Assembly: GCA_022749755.1 (NCBI GenBank)
Contig: CM040445.1
Location: 18,063,182-18,127,181, forward strand
DNA length: 64,000 bases
From: Azadirachta indica
Taxonomy: Eukaryota > Streptophyta > Magnoliopsida > Sapindales > Meliaceae
Direction: 5' to 3'
The translations under genes and the position numbers were made by a program. Positions 23,541 to 35,033 of this stretch are shown piece after piece; position 1 is the first letter of the stretch, and every line of letters starts with the position of its first letter. The notes beneath the pieces are model-generated. The model saw only the letters and a list, made by a program, of their open reading frames with translations. It was not told the DNA's origin and did not search any database.

Positions 23541-24611
23541 AATATTATTATTTATTCCTTAGTGAACCACATTTGAATCCACATTATGCTAAATTAATTT
23601 GAGAAGAAATAAATTGCTTGTCATGTCTATCAATCGGCAACCGCTTTTGTCTTATCACCGTGAAATGAGTTTTGTTCTCTTATTTCCCTCAAGAATCAAA
23701 TTACAGTACTGTAATTATTGTAACTTTTAATCCTATCTTTAAATTTTAATTATCACTTATTGATTCTTAAGAAATTTGAAAAAAGAAACTTTTAAAAAGT
23801 AAATAAAATATATATTTAATAAGTTATAATATTACAGTACATCGGTGTAGTAATTTTAATTTTATCTTCATATATGATAAAATTTTAATAAGCCGAATAT
23901 TTGACGGATTGAAATTTGGGTATTGTAAATGTAACTTTATTAGTCATCTAATTTGCGATTTTATCATATTGTCATGATAATAAGATATAATAACCTTATA
24001 CAATAACATAAAATGTCATTTTTAACTTTTTTTAATATATTTTATACAAAAGTTAAAACGTGTTCTTAATTCTGATTTAAGCAAAATAACTAGTGTAATT
24101 ATATGTATATATATTTATATATATATATATATATTTAAATATTTCATAGTGTAAGAATAATTAGATTCTTTATTTATATATCTTATTATATGCCAACATT
24201 ATATATATGTATGTGCAAAACATAATAATACATGTCTCATCTTAAGGCATCTATACCCTTTGTTTTCTAAATCCATTTTTAATATTAATCAAGCTTTATT
24301 ATTGCAGTTTGGTTCAATATATATTCAAGCAACGTAAGAGTTAAGAGTCTTGAAATTTTAACCCAAGTAATTAATTAATAAGATGTTTCTATTTAGAGTT
24401 GCACCAATACACATAGATTAAAGAATTTTACTATTTATTTCATTAGCCACCATAAATTAAAAATTATTACTAAAAGTCCTGATCACTATTTCAAGAAAAA
24501 GTATGTATATATGTAATAGATAGTGCATGGAATCTGAACTTTAAGCAAAAACTATTAAAGAGAGAAAATTTTATATGTAAGTATGGATACTAATTTATAG
24601 AATTATATTTT

Positions 24612-24646
24612 CTACGTGGTGATGTTTTGGGAGATTTACACGTGTC
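24612..24646. promoter_or_regulatory. Two ABRE/G-box-like ACGT motifs
   Basis: TACGTGG at about 24613 and ACACGTGTC at 24638-24646 lie within 35 bp. This is the pattern of an ABRE pair bound by bZIP (ABF) factors. The nearest downstream gene is the LHT transporter, but its first exon is unplaced, so the target is uncertain. Confidence 0.35.
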
Positions 24647-25307
24647 AAGAGTGTAAGCCTGTTTTGCAAGCTGGATTAAGATGTATAGATTGTCAAAGGG
24701 AGATCTCTTTTAGGGTTTCTATTGATTGTAAGTGATTTAACAAGATTCGATCATGTCTTCAAAGTTAAGATGATAGAGGGAATTAATTAATTTTAATTTG
24801 TTAAATTAAAAAGAATAATTAAGGAAAAGTTAATATGCTGCCTATGTGCTGACCTGAGTTTTTTGGTGCATAGTTTAATTTTATAAAGCATGGTAAAAAA
24901 AAAGATGAAGGAGATTGTTGAGAGAATTTTGATATTACGAGTGGGGTTAAATTAAAAGCTATTAAGTATTATTAGTAATAGTTGCAGCAGGTTTTTGTCC
25001 CAAAAACGAAGGGCAAGGCGTGAAAGCCAAGAAATAAGGAAAAAGCACTTTTTGGGAAAAAGCCGAAAGGAACCCAACTTATTGGTCTATGAAGAAGAGA
25101 TGGGTTGCACATGAAAAAGCTAATATTGCTTGCTGACTAGACTTGTTTGTAATGCCCCACCGACCCAACAAAACAAACAAACAAGCAAAAAAGGGTGAAA
25201 ACCCTAGCTTCATCTGCTTCATCTCAGAACCTTGATTCCATCTTAATTTGGATCTTGTAGAGAAAATTAATTATCTTTCATACATCAAGATAAACTTCAG
25301 TTATGTT

Positions 25308-25407
25308 NNNNNNNNNNNNNNNNNNNNNNNNNNNNNNNNNNNNNNNNNNNNNNNNNNNNNNNNNNNNNNNNNNNNNNNNNNNNNNNNNNNNNNNNNNNNN
25401 NNNNNNN
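25308..25407. other. Assembly gap (100 N)
   Basis: Exactly 100 N bases, the usual placeholder for a gap of unknown length. Flanks (ACCCTAGCTTCATCTGCTTC before, TTGTTTGAAGATTGTGTGAAG after) look like plant 5' UTR or exon-adjacent sequence. The missing first exon of the LHT gene could lie here. Confidence 0.95.
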
Positions 25408-27597
25408 AAAGTCGTAGTTTGTTTGTTTGAAGATTGTGTGAAGAAGACATGAAGCCAAGAAAATCTTCAACCAACCTTTCTTCTGTTTTTTCAGTTACAG
25501 ACGTGCAATGCAATAAGTAGAGGGAAAGTCGGAAGTTTCAGAAACTGACACATGGCGACAATGGATTGACTTCCAGCTGGATTGCCGCCAAATTCCGTTG
25601 TCTTTTTTTTTTTTTTTAATGTATCAAGAAAAATTATCCTAAAGTAAAAACATTAAGCAAATCTAATTATTAGTATAATTATATATAATTAAATTATGTA
25701 TATTTGTATTCTTCTATAGACATGTGGTATGGAATATTTTTTAATTTAAATATTAACATATTTAACTATATTTTTAAATATTATAAAATATAAACCAATT
25801 CTAGCCTAATAGGTATAAACAGAATAATTTTATTTTATTATTCGAATTTAAAATAATTTTAAAATATCAAGCGTGGTATAGACCACTCTCATAAATTTTG
25901 TCTAACGCCCTAATTCTTTTTTTTTTTTATCTTGCATCAATAATTAATATTTTTTTCCTTTACCAAATTTGAGTAAAATTTATTTTGAAAAATTGTTATT
26001 TAAATTTAATCTTTTTTTATATTTAAGTGGGATTATCTTTTATTTGGGTCATTTTAATTGTCTTTCCATTAAGGTTGTATTTGTTTTGTTTTCTTACGAT
26101 GTTAACACAAGGCATATATAAAATAGAAACAAATTAAGAGTCAAGATTTAATTATTAATATTTTTCAATTAATTTTAGATTTGCTATGTTGGTTTCTCAT
26201 TTTGTCTATGTGTTTCTCACCTGTCAAAAATTTACTTTGGGGATAATGGAATTTTGAGAAGATTGATTACCCCACAGATTTCTTCATTAATTTGAATTTG
26301 ATTTATTTGAAACTCACAAATTAAAAAAAGAGTTGTAGAAAATTGATTGATTGTTATGCATGTTCCTTGTAAAGACATTTTTCAATATAACTTAGCAAAA
26401 CCTAAGCCTTCCTTTTAAATTAAAAATGGATTCATGCTACATACACATATATAATTAACCGCATTTAATGTTAAAATAGGAATTTCTCAAAAAGAGAAAT
26501 TTTTTTAGTTATTAAAATTAATTTAGTGAAATTTAACCTCATTTACAAAAAAAAAATTAATATATTTAAATCTTTACAGATGGAGAGTCTTGTCACCCAC
26601 ACTGTCGTAAAGAAAAAAACATTTAATATATGTAAAACTCTTTAGAAAGAATAGTCTTATCACTCACAACTCTTTGGATGAAAATGCATTGTCCTTCACA
26701 TTCTTGTAAAAGAAAAAAAATACATTAATATAAGTAAAACTCTTTGGAAGAATAGTCTTATCACTCACACTGTTGTCAAAAGAAAGTATATTTAATTTAT
26801 CTAAAATTCTTCGCGAGAACAGTCTCACCAATCACACTCTTGTCTTGTCCACAAAAAACATTTAATATATATCTAAAACTCTTTGGGTGAAGATGCTTTG
26901 TCCTTCACATTCTTATAAAAGAAAAAAAAATACATTTAATATATATATATATATTAACTCTTTGGAAAATACATATATCAATGATTGTGAATATCATAAT
27001 TTTACTTTGTTAATTTACCTGGCTGAGGTTGAGTGCATGACTGATTCAAGAACAAAATTAGAGTTTCAGTAAAATACTGACAATTTAATATTTGACGTGT
27101 GTAATTTTGCGTGGTTCTTATGATCTTATTTCTTCTCATAACATGGTTCCTACAAACCTTGGGATTATTACATTATGAATGAAATTAAAATTTTTATCTG
27201 AATATTCTCCTTTAATTTCTCAAAATTAAGATAGTTGAAATCAGTTGTTCACTTCAGTTTCATGTTTTAATTTTACTGTGGCTGAGACTCTTCGACCAAT
27301 TCAAGACCTCCAGAATATTAGGATCTTTAATTTAATTCCAGAAAACTAGGGTTTCAGGCTTTTGTCTATATGAATTAAACCCATCACAGAATAAGCTAAA
27401 CACAAACTGAAACCAAAAAAAAATAAATAAATAAAAGAAGAAAACAAAAATATTTGAATAAACCAGAGGCTACGATGGTTCATGCACGTTTTTCTCTCTC
27501 TCTGATCAGTTGTTTCAGAAACTATGCATGATTTTATGAGAATTAATGGATGTTTTCTAAAAGCACTCAACTTTGTTGTTGTTGTTTTTGCGTGCAG
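25408..27597. other. AT-rich region between the gap and the LHT coding exons
   Basis: No coding region I can support. It contains the tandem array at 26.57-26.98 kb and a T-rich acceptor (TTGTTGTTTTTGCGTGCAG) ending at 27597. It probably includes the first intron and possibly the first exon of the LHT gene. Confidence 0.5.
26565..26975. repeat. Degenerate tandem array, unit about 40-75 bp
   Basis: Six to seven units share the core ACTCTTTGGAAGAATAGTCT, followed by TATCACTCACACTCTTGT, AAAAGAAAAAAATAC and ATTTAATATATGTAAA. Unit starts are near 26570, 26637, 26679, 26737, 26806, 26879 and 26957. Two units (26679, 26879) share a variant GATGAA(A/G)ATGC(A/T)TTGTCCTTCACA, suggesting a higher-order repeat. 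Confidence 0.75.
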
Positions 27598-29558
27598 GAT
27601 AACGTTGAGAGTGGAACAGCTGGAACCGCGCAGCCACAAGGAAAAGATCTGAATGACTGGCTTCCTATTACAGCTTCAAGAAAAGCAAAATGGTATTATT
27701 CAGCTTTTCACAACGTAACAGCTATGGTTGGAGCTGGAGTTCTAGGGTTACCGTTTGCTATTTCGCAACTTGGATGGTATATACATATATAAGTATATTT
27801 ATCTCGACAGTACTGATACATATATATACAAACTCATCAAAGTACTTACGAAATAATCATTCAATCACTTATACGTTAATTACAGGATCCCTGGAGTGAT
27901 TGCATTAATTGCTTCATGGTTAATAACGTTTTATTCGTTGTGGCAACTTGTGGAATTGCATGAAGTTGTGCCTGGAGTGAGATTTGATCGATACCCAGAA
28001 TTGGGAGCGTATTGTTTTGGGCCAAAACTAGGATATTGGTGTGTAATGCCACAGCAAATGCTGGTTCAGATTGCAACGGATATAGTGTATATGGTAACCG
28101 GAGGAAAATCATTGTTGAAATTCGTTGAGTTGCTTGATCCACATTTCCATAGTCGACTCACTTATTTCATCCTCATATTTGTTGCCGTGCATCTTGTTCT
28201 CTCTCAAGCTCCCAATTTCAATTCCCTGAAAAGTGTTTCCCTCCTTGCTGCTGTTATGTCAATCGCGTAAGTAACATGCACCCCAGCTAGCTAATGACAA
28301 ACTTAATATATAGCTTAGGCTCAGCTGATGATGATGATGATGATGATCTGAATTACTGAATGATTATGTATATACTGCACTACTGCAGATATACGATGTT
28401 GGCAGTAGTAGCATCAATAAAGAGAGGAGTTCATCATCGTCCTGAAAAATACACGGTTCGATCTCATACGGAGGTGGGAAAGTTCTTCGACATCTTGAAC
28501 GGAGTGGGAACAGTAGCATTTGCATTTGCAGGGCACAGTGTTGTGCTTGAAATTCAAGCCACAATTCCATCAACCCCAGAAGTTCCTTCCAAGAAACCAA
28601 TGTGGAAAGGATGTGTTGTTGCCTATTTAATCGTTGCATTGTGCTATTTTTCTGTTGCCATTTCTGGCTACTGGGCTTTTGGCGCTGAAGTTGAAGATGA
28701 TGTCCTCATTTCCCTCAAACACCCTGCTTGGCTTATTGCTTTCGGCAATCTCATGGTCTTTCTTCATGTTGTAGGAAGTTACCAGGTATACAAAATCAAA
28801 ATTTATCTGAGTTTTCATTCCAAAAAAATCAGATCAATTAATTAATAATACATAATCATGCATGGGTTTTCAGGTGTTTGCTATGCCAGTGTTCGATCTG
28901 ATGGAATCATATTTAGTTCAAGAGATGCACTTTACCCCCGGCCGACCTCTAAGACTCTTTGCTCGTAGTTCATATGTTCGTAAGTATATACAAGCATTTC
29001 CCAATAAAAATACCAACACTAATATGTATATCGTATCTTATACTTAATATTTGTTTTTTTTTTTTTTTTCTCTTTTGTGAACTATGGTGGCATGAATGCA
29101 GTTTTAACAGGATTGATTGGAATGTGCATTCCATTTTTTGGAGGATTGCTAGGGTTCTTTGGTGGACTTGTTTTTTCATCAACATCATACTTTGTAAGCA
29201 CTCATTATAAAATATATAGTTTAATTTTCTTATAAATTATTAGAAAATAATCAATTAATTACATTTTATGTATTGGATGCAGCTTCCTTGCATTATGTGG
29301 CTTATGATAAAAAAGCCAAATAAGTGGAGCTTCCATTGGATTGCAAGTTGGGTATGTTATTATTAATATTAAAACTACAAACTTTTACACAAAATCTATT
29401 GTTCTTATACATTGTGGACTGGTTTGAGAGTTTTCTCTGTAATGTGTGTGCGATTGCAGATTTCGATAATTGTTGGGGTAGCGATAGCTATTCTTGCACC
29501 TATTGGAGGAGCTCGACAAATTGTTGTTTCATCCAAAACCTACAAAATGTTCTCATAG
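27598..29558 (+). CDS. LHT-type amino-acid transporter (first exon not placed)
   Basis: Plasma-membrane proton/amino-acid symporter of the AAAP family, lysine-histidine transporter (LHT) group. Seven exons (27598-27776, 27886-28266, 28389-28785, 28874-28979, 29102-29193, 29283-29351, 29460-29558) join in frame to 440 residues. Hallmarks are [124 protein letters not shown] and the end [20 protein letters not shown], giving about 10-11 membrane segments. The first codon after the 27597 acceptor is Asp (DNVESGTAG), so a short phase-0 exon with the start codon must lie upstream. No convincing one was found, and the gap at 25.3 kb may hide it. The family imports neutral and acidic amino acids, and some members also transport the ethylene precursor ACC. 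Confidence 0.9.
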
Positions 29559-30182
29559 AATTCATTATATTCTTTTGTAGACGAAACAAAAACTCTACTC
29601 AAGTTCTGATAGAGTTGAGATATTCTATATACATATATATATATATATATTTTTTAAAGATAAATATATATATTTTTTGTAGAACAAGAAAAAAAAAATT
29701 TCTCTTTTAGCATGAAAGAATTAGATGTATTGCTTTGTTATTCGTACTCGGATATGATTTTAGATGAATTGGAACATTTTATTTTTTAGAAATGTCTTTT
29801 TTTTTTTTTTCTGTTGTTCCATACTAACAAATTTTTATTTTATTTTATTTTTAAGGTTAATGCTAATGTGTGCCCCTATAAATTAAAGCACTATATGAAG
29901 TGCAAAATGATTAAAAAAAAGTGAAAAATCTGGGGCTACTATGAAAATATAAGGTAATTGATTTGCCATGATTCCCATGCGGTTGATGGGCTTATTTAAT
30001 ATAAAGAAAATCATATTTTGAGCTGAGGTTTATCCATTTTCTTGTATACCTAAGTGATCAAACTATTACATATGCTAGTTAAGGGAAACAAAAAATTCAA
30101 TTACAAATATCTCTTTCTCTCTTATTGCAGATTAATATCCAGAATTTTTGCTTCAAAAATTTAAATTTTGAAGAAGGGGAGA
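29559..30182. other. Convergent intergenic region, LHT and NDUFAF5-like 3' ends
   Basis: AT-rich, with a TA run near 29630-29650 and T runs. Contains both 3' UTRs; nothing else recognised. Confidence 0.4.
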
Positions 30183-33100
30183 CTAATTTTGGCTTCCAAA
30201 TTGTTTATGAATGTCCTTGAATGATACCGTGGCAGATCCCCTCCTTTTCGGCTTTTGTTGCGAATGATGTTCCCTCCATCCTGTCATGTATATCACCTGT
30301 AAATCAAAGATAACCACGCATTAAGAACAATTTGGACTGTGGATATCTGCTCTCCATAGTTTTTTCTTTTCTTTTCTATATGCCCACGAAGTTTCATTGC
30401 TCATCCTAATTTTCGGTAATCTGTTCACTATGACATGCCATAAAGCAGGTTCTCTTTACATATTAAGTCTGCAATATGCAGAATTCATTCTCATTTTATA
30501 AACGCTGAGCATCAATTTGGCACACATTTCAGAAAATAAGTTTACCTGGAAGGTTGCAGGGATGGTGCCGTCTTCTGCACCAAACATTGAATCATATATG
30601 GAGGCTGTTGCGAGGGCTGTTTCTCTATTTAGAATCTGATTTCATGAATGAACATGTTGAAATCCCAAATAAGAATTGATGCACCAGCAGGAATTCCCTT
30701 TATGAAATGCCATTATTTTCTAAGAGGAAAAGGACTTTATACCATCACTCGAAGAAAAAAGAGTAACATCAGCATGAACAAATGATGTCATACCTTATTT
30801 CTCTGTAGAAGAGCATTAGTTTCACCCATTGCACGCAGATGTTCTATCAGCTCCAGTGCTACAAAGAGAAGAGAGAGAGAAAGTATATTGTTAATGAATG
30901 AATGCATAGAGAAAAGCCTAAGAACTTTTAACACTAAAAGCAAGTTATAGGCGTGCTACATCACGTCACATATATTTTACACAAGCAGAGACATCTGATG
31001 TCATCTAAAGAAACATAGCAAGAAAAACTACAAGCAGAGAATTAAGATAGGTAGATGCTTACAGCTCTTATATCTAACTATGTATTCATCAACGTCAACA
31101 CTAGGAAGAGTGAATCCTGCTCTGGTTAAAAGGTTGCCGGCATCACGCACCTGGGCAAAAAAGAGAAAGCATTGCTTAAGGGTAGGAAGATAAGAAAATA
31201 AAAATGAAAAGGGTAATATGTTCCAGATAAGATGACCAGAGACAATTTACCTTAAACAAAAAGAACATAAATGTCAAAACAGATAACTTGATAGAAAAAT
31301 ATTAAGATAAGAAAATATTCTGTACAGAATTATGCACAAATGCCCTACTAGTTATGAATAACCAAAATTTCAGTCCTGACAGTATAACAAGCCACGATAA
31401 ACGAGAACGTATATCCTAGATGCGAACCAGATCAAGGCATGAATATTGTAAATCGAAGGACAAAGCAATGCTTATGAGCCAAGTAAATGTAAGGGAAATT
31501 TAAAGCAAAATCCATTATGTTTCACTTAAATACATAAAGTTGTAGACTAATAAGCATCAGTGGAAACAGAGTTGTTCTCCCAGAATAGACACATTTAAGC
31601 TGGGGATTTTGCAATCATAAAGTACCTGTGCCAAAGGCGATACACGTGGACTGATGCCTCCTTCACGCTCCATTTGAGCGACAGTACAAGCTATTCTCAA
31701 TTCCCTAGTCAACATGACAAGCAAGTTGGAAAAATCAGTAGTAAAATTCATGGCTGGCTAGTACGAATTAGCTTCAAATAGAGTAATGGTGATAGACAAC
31801 TTCAAGGTTTCACCACCGAGAATAGCTGCTAAAAATAGGCCATCCGGCTTCAATGCCAATTTACACTGTCATAGATTCAAAGAATACCAAGATGCGTCAC
31901 AGAAAATGTCAATTGTAAAGATTTTCCAGTGAACATTAACAACACTATTAAATGAATACAGTTAGTTATTGAACAATGACAAGAAAAATAAAATGTGGCA
32001 ATTATGGTATATTTGAAGCATACAGTGACAGCAGGAGGGCACTAGGTTTAAACCATCAGCAAAGGCTATTACATATAAAATCATCAATTTCAAAAGGATA
32101 ATAATGCTACTCAGACTCTTGCAAAGAGTCTAATGTTTTACTTAGCTTTGGAGAATTCATGCTTTTCTTATAGCATAAAGCATATGCCAAATTTAATATC
32201 TACAGCTATATAATTTTGCTTAGTATTAGTTTATGACCATAAATTTGAAGTTAAATCTGGAACACTCTGACTCAGCCTGACTCTTTTTAAAGAAGAGCTG
32301 AGAGGAGATAAAAATTTAGTTTTATTAACAGCCCGATCAAATTATTTACATGTAGAGTTAAGTATTAAAAGATAGTTAACTCTGAATTCTCTGTAGCTTA
32401 TTTTATGAATTTGGTCCGCATAAGTTTCTCATTGATTTTAATTTTTATTTTCCAAATTTTAAAGTGCACTGTAGCATGCATTACCTCATTCCAGTCAATA
32501 CTAAGCAACAGTCACACATAGCAAGACTGACACTAAATATTAACACTTGATTCAGTGACGACAAAATGCACTTACCTGTATCATGGCTCCAGGGAGATCA
32601 TTTGTCCAATGGAGCCCCAAACAACTGACCACCAAATCTAGCGAACTTTCAAATCCACAAATAAGAGTAATTAAAAAGTGAATCATAACTCCTTTACAAA
32701 TAACAAACCACATATCAATTAAAAAAGTAAAACACATGAACCTACATTCGTACCTTTCTTTGATAGGCAAAAATTCTTCATCACCAACCACAAAGGATGT
32801 TTCAATGTTTTCATTACGTCCGTCGTGCTGAGCTTCCTTACACAGTTTCAACATATCATACGATGTATCCAGCATAATGAGCTTTTCAACACCACCTAGC
32901 ATCAGAGAACACATTGTTGAATATCACAATATCCTAGAATAATTAATGAGTAAAGTTTCATTTCTTTGTTAAAAGGTTCATCTTGCAGAAGTTAGGGCTC
33001 AGAAGCATGGGTAAAAATAGAAAATGAAAAAAGGAAAAAAAACCCTTCACCAATACTAAGCAGGGAGATTAGGATATGGTTTACACACCATCGTAAAATT

Positions 33101-34520
33101 TGCATAATATAGGCTCTCTGGGGACTTGAGAAAATATTGTTCTAGTAAGTAGTAACTACTGCAGTATAATGTTAAACAGAAGCGTATATTTAAGATTCAT
33201 ATCCCACCATTATATAAAGATCCACATACCAACACATATGCAAGAGCTCTATACAATGTTGAAAGAGAAAGTAACTCGTCAAAATTTATTCTCACCACGA
33301 CCACGTAACAGTCTCCCAATAGCCTCCAGAGAACCACCTAAACATAATGCTGTAGGAAATACTTTCTTACAGTCCTACAAAAAGCAAATATATAGCTGAC
33401 TCACAATACAATTCATTGCTTTATCAAAAAAAAAAAGAATTAAAAGAGAGAAATAGATAAGCTTTTATTCAAACTCTAGCCTCACCCTGCTGCATAAAAT
33501 CTCTGTCTTCTAGAAATTAGATTACACATCGGATATAACCCAAAATGTTTCCTTGGTAAATATCTATGCACGTGTGCATACAAACCAAATATATAATTTT
33601 CCATCAATTCACAAGATCTTATAGGATGTTCTACCATATATAGCATCATAGTAGGTGATTGACAGCAGTTTTACTTAGATTTGCCATGTTGATAGATGCA
33701 GTCTCGTTTAGATTTTACACTAATTCACAACAGATTTGCCATCTAAGCCTTTAATACAAAAAATGCACTCCAAGCAACATGAAAGAACATAGAAATGAAC
33801 ACAATTTATACCTCCAAGCGATCTAATAGATTATCGGCAACAGCATCCACAAAAGAATCATTTGGACGCATTAACCATGCAGCCCGGTCACGCTGCCACC
33901 AGAAGCAAATGTTAGAGCCAACACCCAAGTGAAATATACAAAAGAAAACACTGAAAACTGAGGAAAATCCAGCTCAAATTTTAAACTTTCTATTAGCTTA
34001 ACTTTCTGGAATTCTCGTGTTTCAACAAGTTATCAGAACCAATTTGTTCAAAAACTGTGAGCTTCAAATCTTGAAAAATTCCCACATTCCACTGATTCAA
34101 TTACAACAAAAAGTAATTTTAAGATTATGTGCCTAAAACCCTAATGAGTATAATACTGTCCTAAAACCCTTAACCATCAAAAATCTTAAATTTTTCATTC
34201 TGAATCATTGTCTTCAACCCCAGTAACTTAATGACTAAAATTCAACCAAAAATACCGACTTTCTTCAACTTTCGCCGAGGAAACATTAGAAAATACCTAA
34301 TTTTATATCTTTTTCCTTCTCATTCTCAATTTTAACTTACTTGTTTGCGTTTGAGGTCACGATCAAAGATCTTCCCTCTCGAACTACCATTACTACTCTG
34401 GAATCCATCGCCATTGTCCGTACAGAAGGAACCGGAGGGGAGCATAGCGTAAGGTTGGGTTGATATTCTTCTTCTTCGCCATAGCATCAAACTTCTCTGA
34501 AACGCAGTGAAAGCTCTCAT
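30183..34520 (-). CDS. NDUFAF5: Mitochondrial NDUFAF5-like methyltransferase-fold protein (complex I assembly)
   Basis: Eleven exons (34520-34341, 33892-33812, 33374-33296, 32895-32754, 32645-32576, 31865-31801, 31704-31626, 31150-31063, 30858-30794, 30635-30546, 30296-30183) give a continuous 350-residue frame. The N-terminus ([20 protein letters not shown]) is an Arg-rich mitochondrial presequence. Then come [54 protein letters not shown] (SAM-fold acidic strand), [106 protein letters not shown] and RRGSATVSF. In animals NDUFAF5 hydroxylates an arginine of NDUFS7 (PSST) in early complex I assembly; the plant role is inferred by orthology (Arabidopsis At1g22800-type). It is divergent from the plastid gene at 35034, with about 510 bp between the two starts. 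Confidence 0.95.
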
Positions 34521-35033
34521 TTCTTTTTCTGTTTTTACTATTTCTTTTTATTTTCAGCTTTAAGCCCGAGCGAGTAAAAGCACTGTTCTCGATTTCACGG
34601 TAACTTCAAGTGCGGGTGCAGGACCCTTCTGTAACATACAAAGATTAAGAAAATTAAACAAAATATCCCATACTTTACACTGAATTTTTAGTAATATTTA
34701 TTGTTTAAAATTTAAAATAAAATTAACTTATTTAAAGTTTTTTATATAAAAATATGTCTGTTAAAAGCAAATGTTAATAAGTTTTTAAAATTTTTTATAA
34801 AAATATTTTAGTTTCAAGTAAATTATTTTTTATACAAATTTTCATTTGGGTATATTATGTATTTAAGTAAACCATAAAGGTGTTTAATGTAAATTTTCAT
34901 CTAAAAAGTGTATATTTCTCATTTTACTCGCCCCTCAGAAGTTTAAAAATTACACAATTATGCAAAAGTAGATAGAGAGAAAATATATCATTAAGCATTA
35001 AGCGACTCAAAACTCCTACCACCACTAGAAAGC
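34521..35033. promoter_or_regulatory. Shared divergent promoter region, NDUFAF5-like / plastid GST-fold gene
   Basis: 513 bp between two ATGs pointing apart. The half near 34521 is GC-moderate; the middle (34680-34920) is AT-rich. No TATA box was convincing for either gene, as is common for housekeeping genes. Confidence 0.5.

Larger units (their letters stand above)
18935..25307. other. Long AT-rich intergenic region
   Basis: About 6.4 kb with no protein-coding signal I can support. It holds the promoter of the 18934 gene, poly-A/T runs, several microsatellites, a degenerate tandem repeat near 20.2-20.5 kb, and GC-poor sequence up to the assembly gap. Confidence 0.6.

Noticed and set aside
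20880..24600. Possible LTR retrotransposon in the AT-rich desert
   Set aside because: No paired long direct repeats, primer-binding site or polymerase frames could be found by eye.
25248..25513. Reading frames spanning the N run
   Set aside because: They consist largely of undetermined residues and are artefacts of the gap.
26565..26975. CRISPR-like array
   Set aside because: Units are adjacent and diverged with no constant spacer pattern, and the genome is a plant.
27550..27597. ATG at 27550 as start of the LHT transporter
   Set aside because: The intervening sequence is a T/G-rich tract ending in TGCAG, a typical acceptor, and would encode an implausible Cys run (LCCCCFCVQ).
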